Positions 14,966 to 22,865 of a stretch of DNA of 30,282 nt are shown piece by piece. The position numbers and the translations under genes are program-made. The stretch is from CAYFVR01 sp046541515 (GTDB taxonomy: Bacteria; Desulfobacterota; Desulfobacteria; Desulfobacterales; Desulfococcaceae). The stretch's first letter is position 1. Each line of letters starts with the position of its first letter. The stretch is taken from NCBI GenBank assembly GCA_046541515.1, contig JBKHDD010000039.1, positions 1 through 30,282 of the forward strand, written 5' to 3'. The notes under the pieces were generated by a model. That model had not been told where the DNA came from and did no database searches. It worked only from the letters and a program-made list of their open reading frames with translations.

Positions 14966-16947
14966 CAGCGAACCTCCAGATCCGGCAGCACGATCCGCCC
15001 GGCGCCGCCGGACGATTCCGGAACGGGCTCGGATTCGGCGAAAGGATCGGGGGAAGGCGGCGGCGGCGGGGTTTCCTGCCGTTCCACGGCGTCGAATACT
15101 CCCGGTTCCGGGATGTCCCCAAACCGATTTTCCGCCTCCACCCGGCTTTGGAACGGCGCTTCCGTGGCAAACCGATTTTCCGGCCCGGACCAGATACGCG
15201 CCACGTCGATCCCCGGCATTTGGGGGTCCCGCAACATAATGGGCGTAATGGCCATGACGATGTCGGTGCGGGAGGCGTTGACGTCCTCGTTGTTGAACAG
15301 CTTGCCGACCACCGGCAGATCGCCGAGAAACGGCACTTCTTGAAACGTCTGCCGCTCGTCGTCGCTGATGAGCCCGCCGATGATCACCGCCTCGCCGTCG
15401 TACAGGCTCAGAATGCTTTCGGCGGTGCGGGTGCGGATGGAAAACTGGGGGTCGTCCGTCGTGCCCAGGTTGGGTCCCAGGGAGCTGACTTCCAGCTTGA
15501 GATCCAGGGTAATTTCCCCGTTGGGATTGATGGTGGGGGTGGCGTTGAGCTTCACGCCCACGTCGAAATACTGAAAGTCGAAGGTAACCACGCCGGTGGT
15601 GTCCACCCGCCGGTTGGTCCGCAGCGGCACCCGCTCGCCGATGAGAATCCGGCTGGGCTTGCCGCTGCGCACCCGAATCTGCGGGCTGGCCAGGGTCCGG
15701 GTGTCTCCGTCCTGCTTAAGAAAATTGAGGGTGGCGGTGGGCACCGACAGCAGGACCTCCTGCTTGGACAGACTGGCCAAGGTGTCCATCGAAACTCGCC
15801 CCGCGAAATTGGAGGCGCCGCCGCCCTCGTCGCTTCCCGACTCCGACACGCCAAAGGTGACGGAATCCGGATTGATGTCCAGCCCGAGATTGCGGATGGT
15901 GGTCCGGCTCGCCTCCAGAATCTCCACGTTCAGCATCACCTCCGCCTGGGGCCGGTCGTTGGCCTCGATCACCCGGGAGGCCAGTTCCACCACTTCCCGG
16001 GGCGCCCGGACCACCACGGCGTTGAGCGCCTCGTTGGCGATGATGTCTTGCCGGTTGAGAATTTTGGTCAACAGGGCCACCGCCGTGGCGGCGTCGATGT
16101 CGGCCAGGTAAAAGGTGCGAATCTGGAGGTCCTGGTATTCCCTCCGTTTTTCCGGCGTGTCCGGATAGACGATCATGGTCTGCCCGTCCACCACCTTCCC
16201 GGCCAGCCCGCCGGTGCCCAGCAGCACTTCGATGAATTTGTCGAAGGAGACGTCGGTCATGAACAGGGTGACCCGCCCATCTTGGACGTCCCGGTCGAAA
16301 ATAAAATTCACCCCGGTGAGGGTGGACAAAATTTCAAAAACGTTCAGCACCGGCGTGTTCTTGAATTTCAAGGAAATCGGATCGGCGTTTTTGAGTTGCA
16401 GCCGATAGCGAGGCGGGTCCTTTTCCTGGCGTTCGTAGTAGGCCAGCAGCTCAATCGCTTTGGCGTTGTCCGGATCGGCCTCCAGGGCACGGTCCAGGGC
16501 CTCCCGCGCCGCGGCGAACTGGCGGGATTTGAGCCGATTCCGCGCCTCCCGCAGATGAATTTCGGCCGCCCGCCGCCGCCGGGCCGTTTCCAGCAACGCC
16601 GCCGATTTCCGGTTGGACGGGTCCATGGTCAGGCTCATCTGGAATTCGGCGATGGCCTCGGCGTGGCGGCCCCGCTCCATCAGCGCCTCGCCCCGGGCCC
16701 GGCGGTTCAGGGAAGACCGCCACCGCGCGCCTTTCAGCATCAGCCGAATTTCGGGGTCGCCCGGATACCGTTCCAACGCCTCCTGGTAAAACCGGACGCT
16801 TTCGTCCCAGTCGCCGCGGGCCACATGCTCTCTTCCCTTGGTCAGGTATCGGTCGTTGACCACGCAACCGGCCCACACCCACAAAAGGTTCAGCAACAGC
16901 GGAAGCCAGAGGACCCGTCTCCATCGCCCCGTTCCGATTCTTTTCAT
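14965..16947 (-). CDS. gspD: secretin with N-terminal TPR repeats (GspD/PilQ-like)
   Basis: A 660-residue outer-membrane secretin. The N-terminal hydrophobic segment ends WVWAGC with Cys28, a possible lipobox although Trp at -3 is unusual. TPR-like helices cover 32-170 (GREHVARGDWDESVRFYQEA, DPSNRKSA, ALEADPDNAKAIELL). An N0-like domain follows (185-265: KFKNTPVLNVFEILSTLTGV, NFIFDRD), then an N1/N3-type secretin domain (275-345) and the secretin channel (395-575) with the VPFLGDLPVVGKLF signature at 538-551. The tail is Pro- and Glu-rich. TPR-secretin fusions of this type occur in deltaproteobacterial type II-like systems. It lies 10 bp after the pilP-like gene. The exact class (GspD or PilQ) cannot be fixed by eye. 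Confidence 0.92.
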   Translation of the reverse strand: MKRIGTGRWRRVLWLPLLLNLLWVWAGCVVNDRYLTKGREHVARGDWDESVRFYQEALERYPGDPEIRLMLKGARWRSSLNRRARGEALMERGRHAEAIAEFQMSLTMDPSNRKSAALLETARRRRAAEIHLREARNRLKSRQFAAAREALDRALEADPDNAKAIELLAYYERQEKDPPRYRLQLKNADPISLKFKNTPVLNVFEILSTLTGVNFIFDRDVQDGRVTLFMTDVSFDKFIEVLLGTGGLAGKVVDGQTMIVYPDTPEKRREYQDLQIRTFYLADIDAATAVALLTKILNRQDIIANEALNAVVVRAPREVVELASRVIEANDRPQAEVMLNVEILEASRTTIRNLGLDINPDSVTFGVSESGSDEGGGASNFAGRVSMDTLASLSKQEVLLSVPTATLNFLKQDGDTRTLASPQIRVRSGKPSRILIGERVPLRTNRRVDTTGVVTFDFQYFDVGVKLNATPTINPNGEITLDLKLEVSSLGPNLGTTDDPQFSIRTRTAESILSLYDGEAVIIGGLISDDERQTFQEVPFLGDLPVVGKLFNNEDVNASRTDIVMAITPIMLRDPQMPGIDVARIWSGPENRFATEAPFQSRVEAENRFGDIPEPGVFDAVERQETPPPPPSPDPFAESEPVPESSGGAGRIVLPDLEVR

Positions 16948-16957
16948 CTTCCGCTTT

Positions 16958-17557
16958 CTATTCGCCTTCCAGCTCGGCCAGCCGGGCGCGTTCCGAGGCG
17001 TTGAGGTACTGGGTCAAATCCAGATGAACCAACTCGTCCAAATGAATGGCCCTAAGGGTCATTTTTTGGGAGGAAATGTCCACCACGCGATATTTCCCGT
17101 CGATCAGGTCGCCCTCCCGCACCACCAGCACCTGCTTTTCCCGCTGCAGGAAAAGGGCCGCCTCCTCTTTCTGGATAAAAAAACCGATCACCTGAAACCG
17201 GCCCAGTTCCCGATCCACGATGGCGCCGGGGTCTGGCGGCGGGGACGCCGGATCGGATGGGGGCGCGGCGGGCGCCGGATCGGGGGGCGGCGGAGGGGTG
17301 AGGTCGAGACCCGGCACCGGCTTTAGAAACCCCGGCTCGATCACCGCTCCGGAAACCGGCGGCGGCTCCACAAAAAGCCGAAGCATCACCTCAAGGCGCC
17401 CGGGATCCACCGACGAGGCGCCGGGTTCCGCCGCGCCGGTGTAGGTCAATTGGTCCACTTGGGCCTGCCGAAACGGATGCATCGCCCGATAGACCAGCAA
17501 GGCCACGAACAGCGCCGCCAGGGCGATGAGCAGTTTTCGTTTTCGGGCCATTTCCAT
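16958..17557 (-). CDS. PilP/GspC-like inner-membrane protein
   Basis: A 199-residue bitopic protein: MEMARKRKLL, one TM helix (about 8-25), a long Pro/Ala-rich periplasmic linker (about 65-115) and a compact C-terminal domain with FQVIGFFIQKEEAALFLQRE, VLVVREGDLIDGKYRVVDIS and MTLRAIHLDELVHLDL. This layout matches PilP or GspC 'HR' domains, which link the inner-membrane platform to the secretin N0 domain. The start at 17557 is chosen because it lies 8 bp after the pilO-like stop with GAGG ahead; the frame is open much further upstream, but only as a shadow of pilO. It sits directly before the secretin gene, as pilP does before pilQ. Confidence 0.78.
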   Translation of the reverse strand: MEMARKRKLLIALAALFVALLVYRAMHPFRQAQVDQLTYTGAAEPGASSVDPGRLEVMLRLFVEPPPVSGAVIEPGFLKPVPGLDLTPPPPPDPAPAAPPSDPASPPPDPGAIVDRELGRFQVIGFFIQKEEAALFLQREKQVLVVREGDLIDGKYRVVDISSQKMTLRAIHLDELVHLDLTQYLNASERARLAELEGE

Positions 17558-17565
17558 GGTCGTCC

Positions 17566-18147
17566 TCAGCCGGAAAGGGGTTGCATGCCCATGCCCCCGC
17601 GGGCGTAGGTCACCAGGCGAAGTTGAAGCTCCGCCAGCGGCTCGTTGTTCGCCCGGTTGAGAAGCGCGAATTCTTCCACGCAAAACAACGACGGGGAATT
17701 GCCCAAATCGGCCAAAAAGGCCTTCAGCCGAGGATACGGGGCCCGAAGCCGCAAGTCCAGCGCATACCGCCAGACCACCAGCTCCGACATGCCCTCCGGC
17801 CGAAATCGCCGAGGCTCCCAGGAAAGGCCGTGTTTGGCCGCCAGCTCCCGGACTTCCGCGTTCAAGGTCTCCAGCGCCGTCTCTTCGGGCAACCCGCGTC
17901 GAAAAACCTGGAGCGCCTCCTTGGCGGACAAATACCGACGCACCGCGCTGTCGGCCTCCACCACCCGGGCCAGTTCCCGCCGGGTTTCCAGAAAGGCCCG
18001 TTGCAATTCCGCCGCGGCCTCCGCCCGGGGGCGCACCCATCCGGCATGGATCGCCATTCCGGCCACCATCAACAGGGCCCAGGCCAACCAGACCCATCGG
18101 TATTCCCGCAAGGCCGCTTTCGCGCGGGTTTGGAGTCGCTCATCCAT
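17566..18147 (-). CDS. PilO/GspM-like inner-membrane platform protein
   Basis: A 193-residue bitopic protein starting MDERLQTRAKAALREYRWVW. It has one TM helix (about 18-37), a periplasmic coiled coil (45-100) and a small ferredoxin-like C-terminal domain (LVVWRYALDLRLRAPYPRLK, AFLADLGNSPSLFCVEEFAL). This is the topology of PilO. In type IV pilus systems PilO pairs with PilN to form the inner-membrane alignment complex. The ATG at 18147 overlaps the pilN-like stop by 8 bp; the longer open frame upstream is a shadow of pilN. Assignment rests on topology, size and gene order rather than on strong motifs. Confidence 0.75.
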   Translation of the reverse strand: MDERLQTRAKAALREYRWVWLAWALLMVAGMAIHAGWVRPRAEAAAELQRAFLETRRELARVVEADSAVRRYLSAKEALQVFRRGLPEETALETLNAEVRELAAKHGLSWEPRRFRPEGMSELVVWRYALDLRLRAPYPRLKAFLADLGNSPSLFCVEEFALLNRANNEPLAELQLRLVTYARGGMGMQPLSG

Positions 18148-18817
18148 TGGCCGCCATCTTATCCCCGGGCGCCATCTCTCTTCCCTCGTTGGATTCGGGT
18201 AGCAATGTTCGCCAAAGGGGACCGTACACCTCCGGCGGAAACACCCGGCGGGGCTGGAGCCGGCTTTCGATCTCAAACGCCACCGGCGGCGGCCCATCGG
18301 CCTCCGCGTTCTCCTGGTCGACCTCCACGTTCTCCAACACGATCCGGTCGAAAAGGGCCGCCGCCTCTTTTTTTTGAAGATAGCCACTGACCGGTTCCAG
18401 GGAAGCGGCGAATCCCTCAAGCCGCCACCGACGCCCCCCTTCTTCTCCGATCACGCGGGTCAGATACAGCGTTTCCGGCAGACCGTCCTCCACGGCGTCC
18501 AACACCCGGCACCAGGGAAACAGATCCTGGGCGATCCGGCGATTGATCCATTCGGCGTGCCGGCGGGTCGCCTCCAGTTCCTCTTGGCTGACGGTCATTT
18601 TGTTCGCGCGACGGGACTGTTCCTTTTCCGCCCGTTCGCTCTGAAGCCGACGCAGATCGTCTTCATGGGCGGCCACCTTCTCGGCCAGGCGCGCGGCGCG
18701 GTGGATACTCCCGCCGGTGAACAGCAGTCCGAAAAGGAAAAGGGCCAGAAACAGCAGACGAATCCATCGCCCCCGAAAACGAGCCTGGGTGGCCAGGTTG
18801 AACGGAATCGGTTTCAC
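18140..18817 (-). CDS. PilN-like inner-membrane platform protein
   Basis: A 225-residue protein starting at GTG (18817), with GGAGGAGGGG ahead of it and a 4-bp overlap with the pilM-like stop (GTGA). The N-terminus KPIPFNLATQARFRGRW resembles the PilN 'INLLP' type segment that binds PilM. A TM helix follows (about 20-38), then a coiled coil (40-75) and a periplasmic domain with LFPWCRVLDAVEDGLPETLY and RVIGEEGGRRWRLEGFA. The C-terminal 60 residues extend beyond normal PilN. The upstream part of the open frame (to 19306) is antisense-like noise inside pilM. Role inferred: couples the ATPase-bound PilM to the periplasmic PilO/PilP arm. Confidence 0.78.
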   Translation of the reverse strand: MKPIPFNLATQARFRGRWIRLLFLALFLFGLLFTGGSIHRAARLAEKVAAHEDDLRRLQSERAEKEQSRRANKMTVSQEELEATRRHAEWINRRIAQDLFPWCRVLDAVEDGLPETLYLTRVIGEEGGRRWRLEGFAASLEPVSGYLQKKEAAALFDRIVLENVEVDQENAEADGPPPVAFEIESRLQPRRVFPPEVYGPLWRTLLPESNEGREMAPGDKMAANG

Positions 18818-19806
18818 GGAACCCCTCCTCCGGTCAGCCGGTCGCCAATCGCCGCGCCGATGGCCGCGCCCAGGCTCCCGGCGCTCGGCCCCTCTCCTTC
18901 CCTCGGACGCGCAACCCCCTTCAGCGGACGATCGGCCCGGAGAATGGTCATGGGGGCATCGAACAGACCGTCCAACGCGGGCGCCAGCTCCCAAAGGGGC
19001 GCGCCGGGGTCCGCAAGGAACACCGCGTCGATGGGTTGATCGCCCAGCTCGTCCCGCAATTGTTCCGCCGCCAGAAAAAGGTCCCGGGCCAGATGCCCGG
19101 CGGCAAGGCCGCCCCGGAGGGATTGAAAACGCGCCAGACGCCCTCCCTCCATGCGCAACATATGAAAATATTCGGTCGTAAAAATCAGCAGGACGACGGT
19201 TCCTTCCGCCGGCATTTCCGAGGCATGGAGGTTGAACCGCGCCACGGCGGCGGGAAGAATCGGCTCGGAATCCAAGCCGGCGGCGCGAAAAACCGCTTCG
19301 TACCATTCAATCACGGGACGGTGCGCCGCGGCCACCAGCGCCTCGGGTTCTCCCTCCATCGTCAAGCCCAGGGGAAACAGGTCCACCATCAGCTCCTCGG
19401 CCGGCATCCCAAACCCCTTGCCGACCCGCCAGGCCGCCAGACGGCGGGCTTCCACGGGATCGTCGGGCAACGCCGGAAACCGCTCGATCCGCAGCTTGAC
19501 CAGGGCGTCGGGCAACGCCGCGGCGACTCTGGCGTTTCGGGCTCCCAGGCGTCCGACCATCTCCGAAAGGGCGGCGCCCAGGGCGTCGACGTCCGGGAAA
19601 TCGTTTCCGCGAAAAGCCAGGGCCAACGCGTCCGCCGGCAGCGCGACCTCGGCGCCGACGGCCAGCCCCCATCCCTCTTCCACCGGTCGCAGGCGAACGC
19701 CCCGAATGGATTCCGGCGCAATTTCCAATCCGAACCGGGGCTCCCGAAATCGGTGGCCCCAGGAACGCAGCCAGGGGCCCATTTTTTCCGAAATCGTCTG
19801 GATCAT
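18814..19806 (-). CDS. PilM/GspL-like actin-fold cytoplasmic platform protein
   Basis: A 330-residue protein with no TM segment. It has the PilM/GspL actin-like layout: FGLEIAPESIRGVRL at 25-39 (first phosphate loop), VAAALPDALVKLRIERFPAL and DPVEARRLAAWRVGK (PilM 1B subdomain), LVAAAHRPVIEWYEAVFRAA and LLIFTTEYFHMLRMEGGRLA. The usual DIGxxxT second phosphate loop is poorly preserved (IFTTEYFHM), so nucleotide binding is uncertain. PilM binds the N-terminus of PilN in the cytoplasm. Its start overlaps the ATPase stop by 4 bp (ATGA). Because the C-terminus ends without a TM helix it is closer to PilM than to full-length GspL. Confidence 0.75.
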   Translation of the reverse strand: MIQTISEKMGPWLRSWGHRFREPRFGLEIAPESIRGVRLRPVEEGWGLAVGAEVALPADALALAFRGNDFPDVDALGAALSEMVGRLGARNARVAAALPDALVKLRIERFPALPDDPVEARRLAAWRVGKGFGMPAEELMVDLFPLGLTMEGEPEALVAAAHRPVIEWYEAVFRAAGLDSEPILPAAVARFNLHASEMPAEGTVVLLIFTTEYFHMLRMEGGRLARFQSLRGGLAAGHLARDLFLAAEQLRDELGDQPIDAVFLADPGAPLWELAPALDGLFDAPMTILRADRPLKGVARPREGEGPSAGSLGAAIGAAIGDRLTGGGVP

Positions 19807-21563
19807 GAAACCGGCTCCGCGAAGGTCATGCGATTGGCCTCTTCCAGGGTGCTTCCTCCGGCAAAGACCTCCGCCAGGGCCGCCTGGCGCAGAAAAACCG
19901 TTCCCCCGGCCGCGGCCCGGGCCTTCAGTTCGGACAAGGGGGCCCGATCCACGAACATCTGGCGCATGTCGTCATCCAGTTCCACCAGTTCAATGATCGC
20001 CTTTCGGCCTTTGAAGCCGGTCCCCTTGCAACGGTCGCAGCCCACGGGCCGATAAAACCGCCGGTCTTTGCCGGCTTCGGGAGAAAGGCCGGAATCCAGC
20101 AGCAGGGCTTCCGAGGGCGCCTCCGGCTCCTTGCATTCGCAAAGGGTTCGGATCAGCCGCTGGGCCACGATGCAGTTGAGCGCCGACATCAGATCAAAGG
20201 CGGCGATTCCCATGTGGGTGAATCGATTGATCACCTCGAAGGAACGGTTTGCGTGAACGGTGGTAAACACCAAATGGCCGGTGAGCGCCGATTGAATGGC
20301 GATTTGCGCCGTTTCGGCGTCCCGGATTTCCCCCACCAGAATTTTGTCCGGATCGTGCCGAAGGATGGAGCGAAGCCCCCGCGCGAAGGTCAAACCTTTC
20401 TTCTCGTTGACCTGAATCTGGGTGACGCCCGGAAGTTGATATTCGACCGGATCTTCGATGGTGATGATCTTGACGTCTTTGCTTCGAACCTCGGACAATG
20501 CGCGATAGAGGGTCGTTGTCTTCCCGCTGCCGGTGGGGCCGGTCATCAGAAACATGCCGTAGGGGGCGCGGATGGCCCGCCGCAGACGAATCAGTTCGAT
20601 TTCGGGCAGCCCGAGGGGCCCCAGCCGGAACGCCTCCCGAGCGCCGGCCGCAATCCCCTCCCGATCCAGAATCCGGATGACCGCGTCCTCCCCGAAGATG
20701 GTGGGAAGAATGGACACCCGGAAGTCGATGGTCCGGTCCGCGTACCGAATTTTGAACCGGCCGTCCTGGGGAATCCGTTTCTCGGAAATGTCCAGTTCGG
20801 ACATGACTTTGATTCGAGAAATCATCGGGGCCTGGTGATCGGAACCCAGGGGATCGGTGGCCTGATACAACATGCCGTCAATCCGGTAGCGGATCAAAAC
20901 GCCGGACCGTCCAGTTTCGATGTGGATGTCGCTGGCTCCTTTCCGGACGGCGTCCAGCAGCGTGGAATGGACCAGCCGGACCGTGATGCTTTCCTCGCCC
21001 TGAACGGTTTCCAGGCTAAGGACGTCATCTCCCGAATCCGCTTCGCCCGCCATGGCGGCGCGCATGTCGCCGGAAACCGAATCGAGGGCGCTCTGGTTTT
21101 CCTCGACGCCCTGGAGAACGGCGTCGATCCGTTCCTCGCTGGCGACCGCCAGGGTCACCGGCTGGCCGACGATCACTTCCAACTCGTCCAGGAAGCGAAT
21201 CGCGTCTCGCGGCCGGGACACCGCGACAACCAGCGCGCCGTCCTCTTCGCCCACCGGCACGAACCGGTGCCGAACCATCCGATCCGCGGGAAACCGCTTC
21301 AGCAGTTCGGGATCGGGCGCATCCGGGAGTTCCACGTAGGGAAACCAGTTCTGGCGGGCCACGACCCGGGCCACCTGCTCGGCGGTCATCAGCCCTTCCT
21401 GCACGCAGAGATGGCCAATCCGCTGCTTGGTGATCCCCTTCCGGGAATTGATTCGGTCCAGAGTCTCTTGGTCGATGAATCCCAGATCCACGGCGCATTG
21501 GCCGAACCGGCACTGCTGGCGATTCTTGGCGGGACCGACGTCCATCTTTTCCGTCTGCGTCAT
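19803..21563 (-). CDS. gspE: type II secretion/type IV pilus assembly ATPase (GspE/PilB family)
   Basis: A 586-residue hexameric ATPase that would power pseudopilus assembly. An MshEN-like N-domain covers 20-155 (IGHLCVQEGLMTAEQVARVV), an N2 domain 190-310 (GASDIHIETGRSGVLIRYRI DG), then Walker A GPTGSGKT at 342-349, the Asp box IITIEDPVEYQLPG, Walker B ILVGEIRDAETA at 408-419 and the His box TGHLVFTTVHAN at 428-439. The zinc-binding C-domain is altered: the first pair reads CEC (475-477) instead of CxxC, while the second CDRCKGTG is intact. The start overlaps the gspF stop (ATGA). Lack of retraction-ATPase features suggests an assembly motor. Confidence 0.94.
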   Translation of the reverse strand: MTQTEKMDVGPAKNRQQCRFGQCAVDLGFIDQETLDRINSRKGITKQRIGHLCVQEGLMTAEQVARVVARQNWFPYVELPDAPDPELLKRFPADRMVRHRFVPVGEEDGALVVAVSRPRDAIRFLDELEVIVGQPVTLAVASEERIDAVLQGVEENQSALDSVSGDMRAAMAGEADSGDDVLSLETVQGEESITVRLVHSTLLDAVRKGASDIHIETGRSGVLIRYRIDGMLYQATDPLGSDHQAPMISRIKVMSELDISEKRIPQDGRFKIRYADRTIDFRVSILPTIFGEDAVIRILDREGIAAGAREAFRLGPLGLPEIELIRLRRAIRAPYGMFLMTGPTGSGKTTTLYRALSEVRSKDVKIITIEDPVEYQLPGVTQIQVNEKKGLTFARGLRSILRHDPDKILVGEIRDAETAQIAIQSALTGHLVFTTVHANRSFEVINRFTHMGIAAFDLMSALNCIVAQRLIRTLCECKEPEAPSEALLLDSGLSPEAGKDRRFYRPVGCDRCKGTGFKGRKAIIELVELDDDMRQMFVDRAPLSELKARAAAGGTVFLRQAALAEVFAGGSTLEEANRMTFAEPVS

Positions 21564-22783
21564 GAAATGGTTCCCGCCAGTTGAAAAATCGGAAGATACA
21601 TGGCCAGGACGATGAGGCCAATGAGTCCGCCCATGAGAATCATCAGGGCCGGTTCCACCGCGGCGGTCAGCATCCGCAGCCGAGCGTTCACGTCGGCGTC
21701 ATAGTAATCGGCCACATCCTCCAGCACCGGTCCCAACGCCCCTGCGCCCTCTCCGGCGTCGATCATTCGAATCGCCAGGCCGGGCAAGGCCCCCGTTCGC
21801 CGGAGAGAATCGGCGAACCGCTCCCCCTGCTCCATGGCCTTGCCCACCGCATGAAATTTCTCATTCAAATGGCGGTTGTCCAGGACGCCGCCGGCCACCC
21901 GAAGAGATTCCACCAGGGGGGTGCCGCCCGACAACACGGTGCCCAGGGTTCGGGTCAACGTGGCGGCGGCGTAGTGAAAATACAACGTGCCCAGCACGGG
22001 AACGGACAATTTCCAGCGGTCCAGAATCCGCCGCCCGCTTTCCGTCCGCCACAGAAAAAAACCGCCGGCCGACAAGGCGGCCAAAGCGAGAAGAAAAAAT
22101 GAATAGCGGGATCGCAAGGCTTCGCTGAATCCCAGAAGTGCCCGCGTTAGACCGGGCAGGTCCGCCCCCGCGTCGGCAAAGGGACCGGCGAACGCCGGAA
22201 CCACGTAAAACAGCAAAAACAAAAGGGTAAACGCGGAAACTGCGGCAAGAATGATGGGATAGACCGAGGCCGCGACCACCTGTTGCCGAACTTCGGCGAC
22301 TTTCTTTCGATACGCCAGAAACCGTTCCAGGGCGGAAACCAGATCGCCGCTGCGTTCGCCGGCCCGCAACGTGGCCACGTAAAGCCGTGAAACGGGATGC
22401 TTGGCGACCGCGTCGGACAGCGGCAGTCCCGCGGCCACATCTCCCCGGACCTGGGAGAGGAAACGGCCCAGGACGCCCGCGTTCTCGCCCCGGTGCTCCA
22501 TGACGGCGTCCAGCGCGCCGACCACGGGGAGACCCGCCTTGAGCAGGACTGCGAATTCCCGATTAAAGGAGATTAAGTCGCCACTTTCGCGCCCGGGGGT
22601 CCGACGGAAAACCGAGGCGATCCCCGGGCCGCCGTCGGTTCGACGCACGTCCAGGACAAAATGGCCATCGGATTCCAATTGACGACGAAGGCCGGCGGCC
22701 GAAGCCGCCGGCACTTTCCGCTCGGAAATCGAACGGCCGTCCGGGGAGATGGTGCGGCAGAGGAACGTGGGCATGGGTGGCAC
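21560..22783 (-). CDS. gspF: type II secretion inner-membrane protein GspF (PilC family)
   Basis: A 407-residue polytopic protein of the GspF/PilC family: an N-terminal 50-residue segment (FLCRTISPDGRSISERKVPA), then two homologous T2SSF domains (about 65-190: FNREFAVLLKAGLPVVGALD; about 270-395: YFHYAAATLTRTLGTVLSGG and AIRMIDAGEGAGALGPVLED) with TM helices near 165-190, 220-238 and 380-402. It forms the platform on which GspE turns. The start is GTG at 22783, supported by AGGAAGAAGGG upstream. The 82-bp gap to the upstream secreted-repeat gene, on the same strand, allows cotranscription. It is the first machinery gene of the operon. Confidence 0.93.
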   Translation of the reverse strand: MPPMPTFLCRTISPDGRSISERKVPAASAAGLRRQLESDGHFVLDVRRTDGGPGIASVFRRTPGRESGDLISFNREFAVLLKAGLPVVGALDAVMEHRGENAGVLGRFLSQVRGDVAAGLPLSDAVAKHPVSRLYVATLRAGERSGDLVSALERFLAYRKKVAEVRQQVVAASVYPIILAAVSAFTLLFLLFYVVPAFAGPFADAGADLPGLTRALLGFSEALRSRYSFFLLALAALSAGGFFLWRTESGRRILDRWKLSVPVLGTLYFHYAAATLTRTLGTVLSGGTPLVESLRVAGGVLDNRHLNEKFHAVGKAMEQGERFADSLRRTGALPGLAIRMIDAGEGAGALGPVLEDVADYYDADVNARLRMLTAAVEPALMILMGGLIGLIVLAMYLPIFQLAGTIS

Positions 22784-22865
22784 TTCGCTACCCTTCTTCC
22801 TTCAATGGGCGTCGCGGTCGGCACGAACCCCGATGGCGACGCCATGAATCAAAGGCCAAAGGGAG

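Noticed and set aside
15148..17004. Long plus-strand frame (618 codons) opposite the secretin
   Set aside because: Shadow of the secretin coding sequence.
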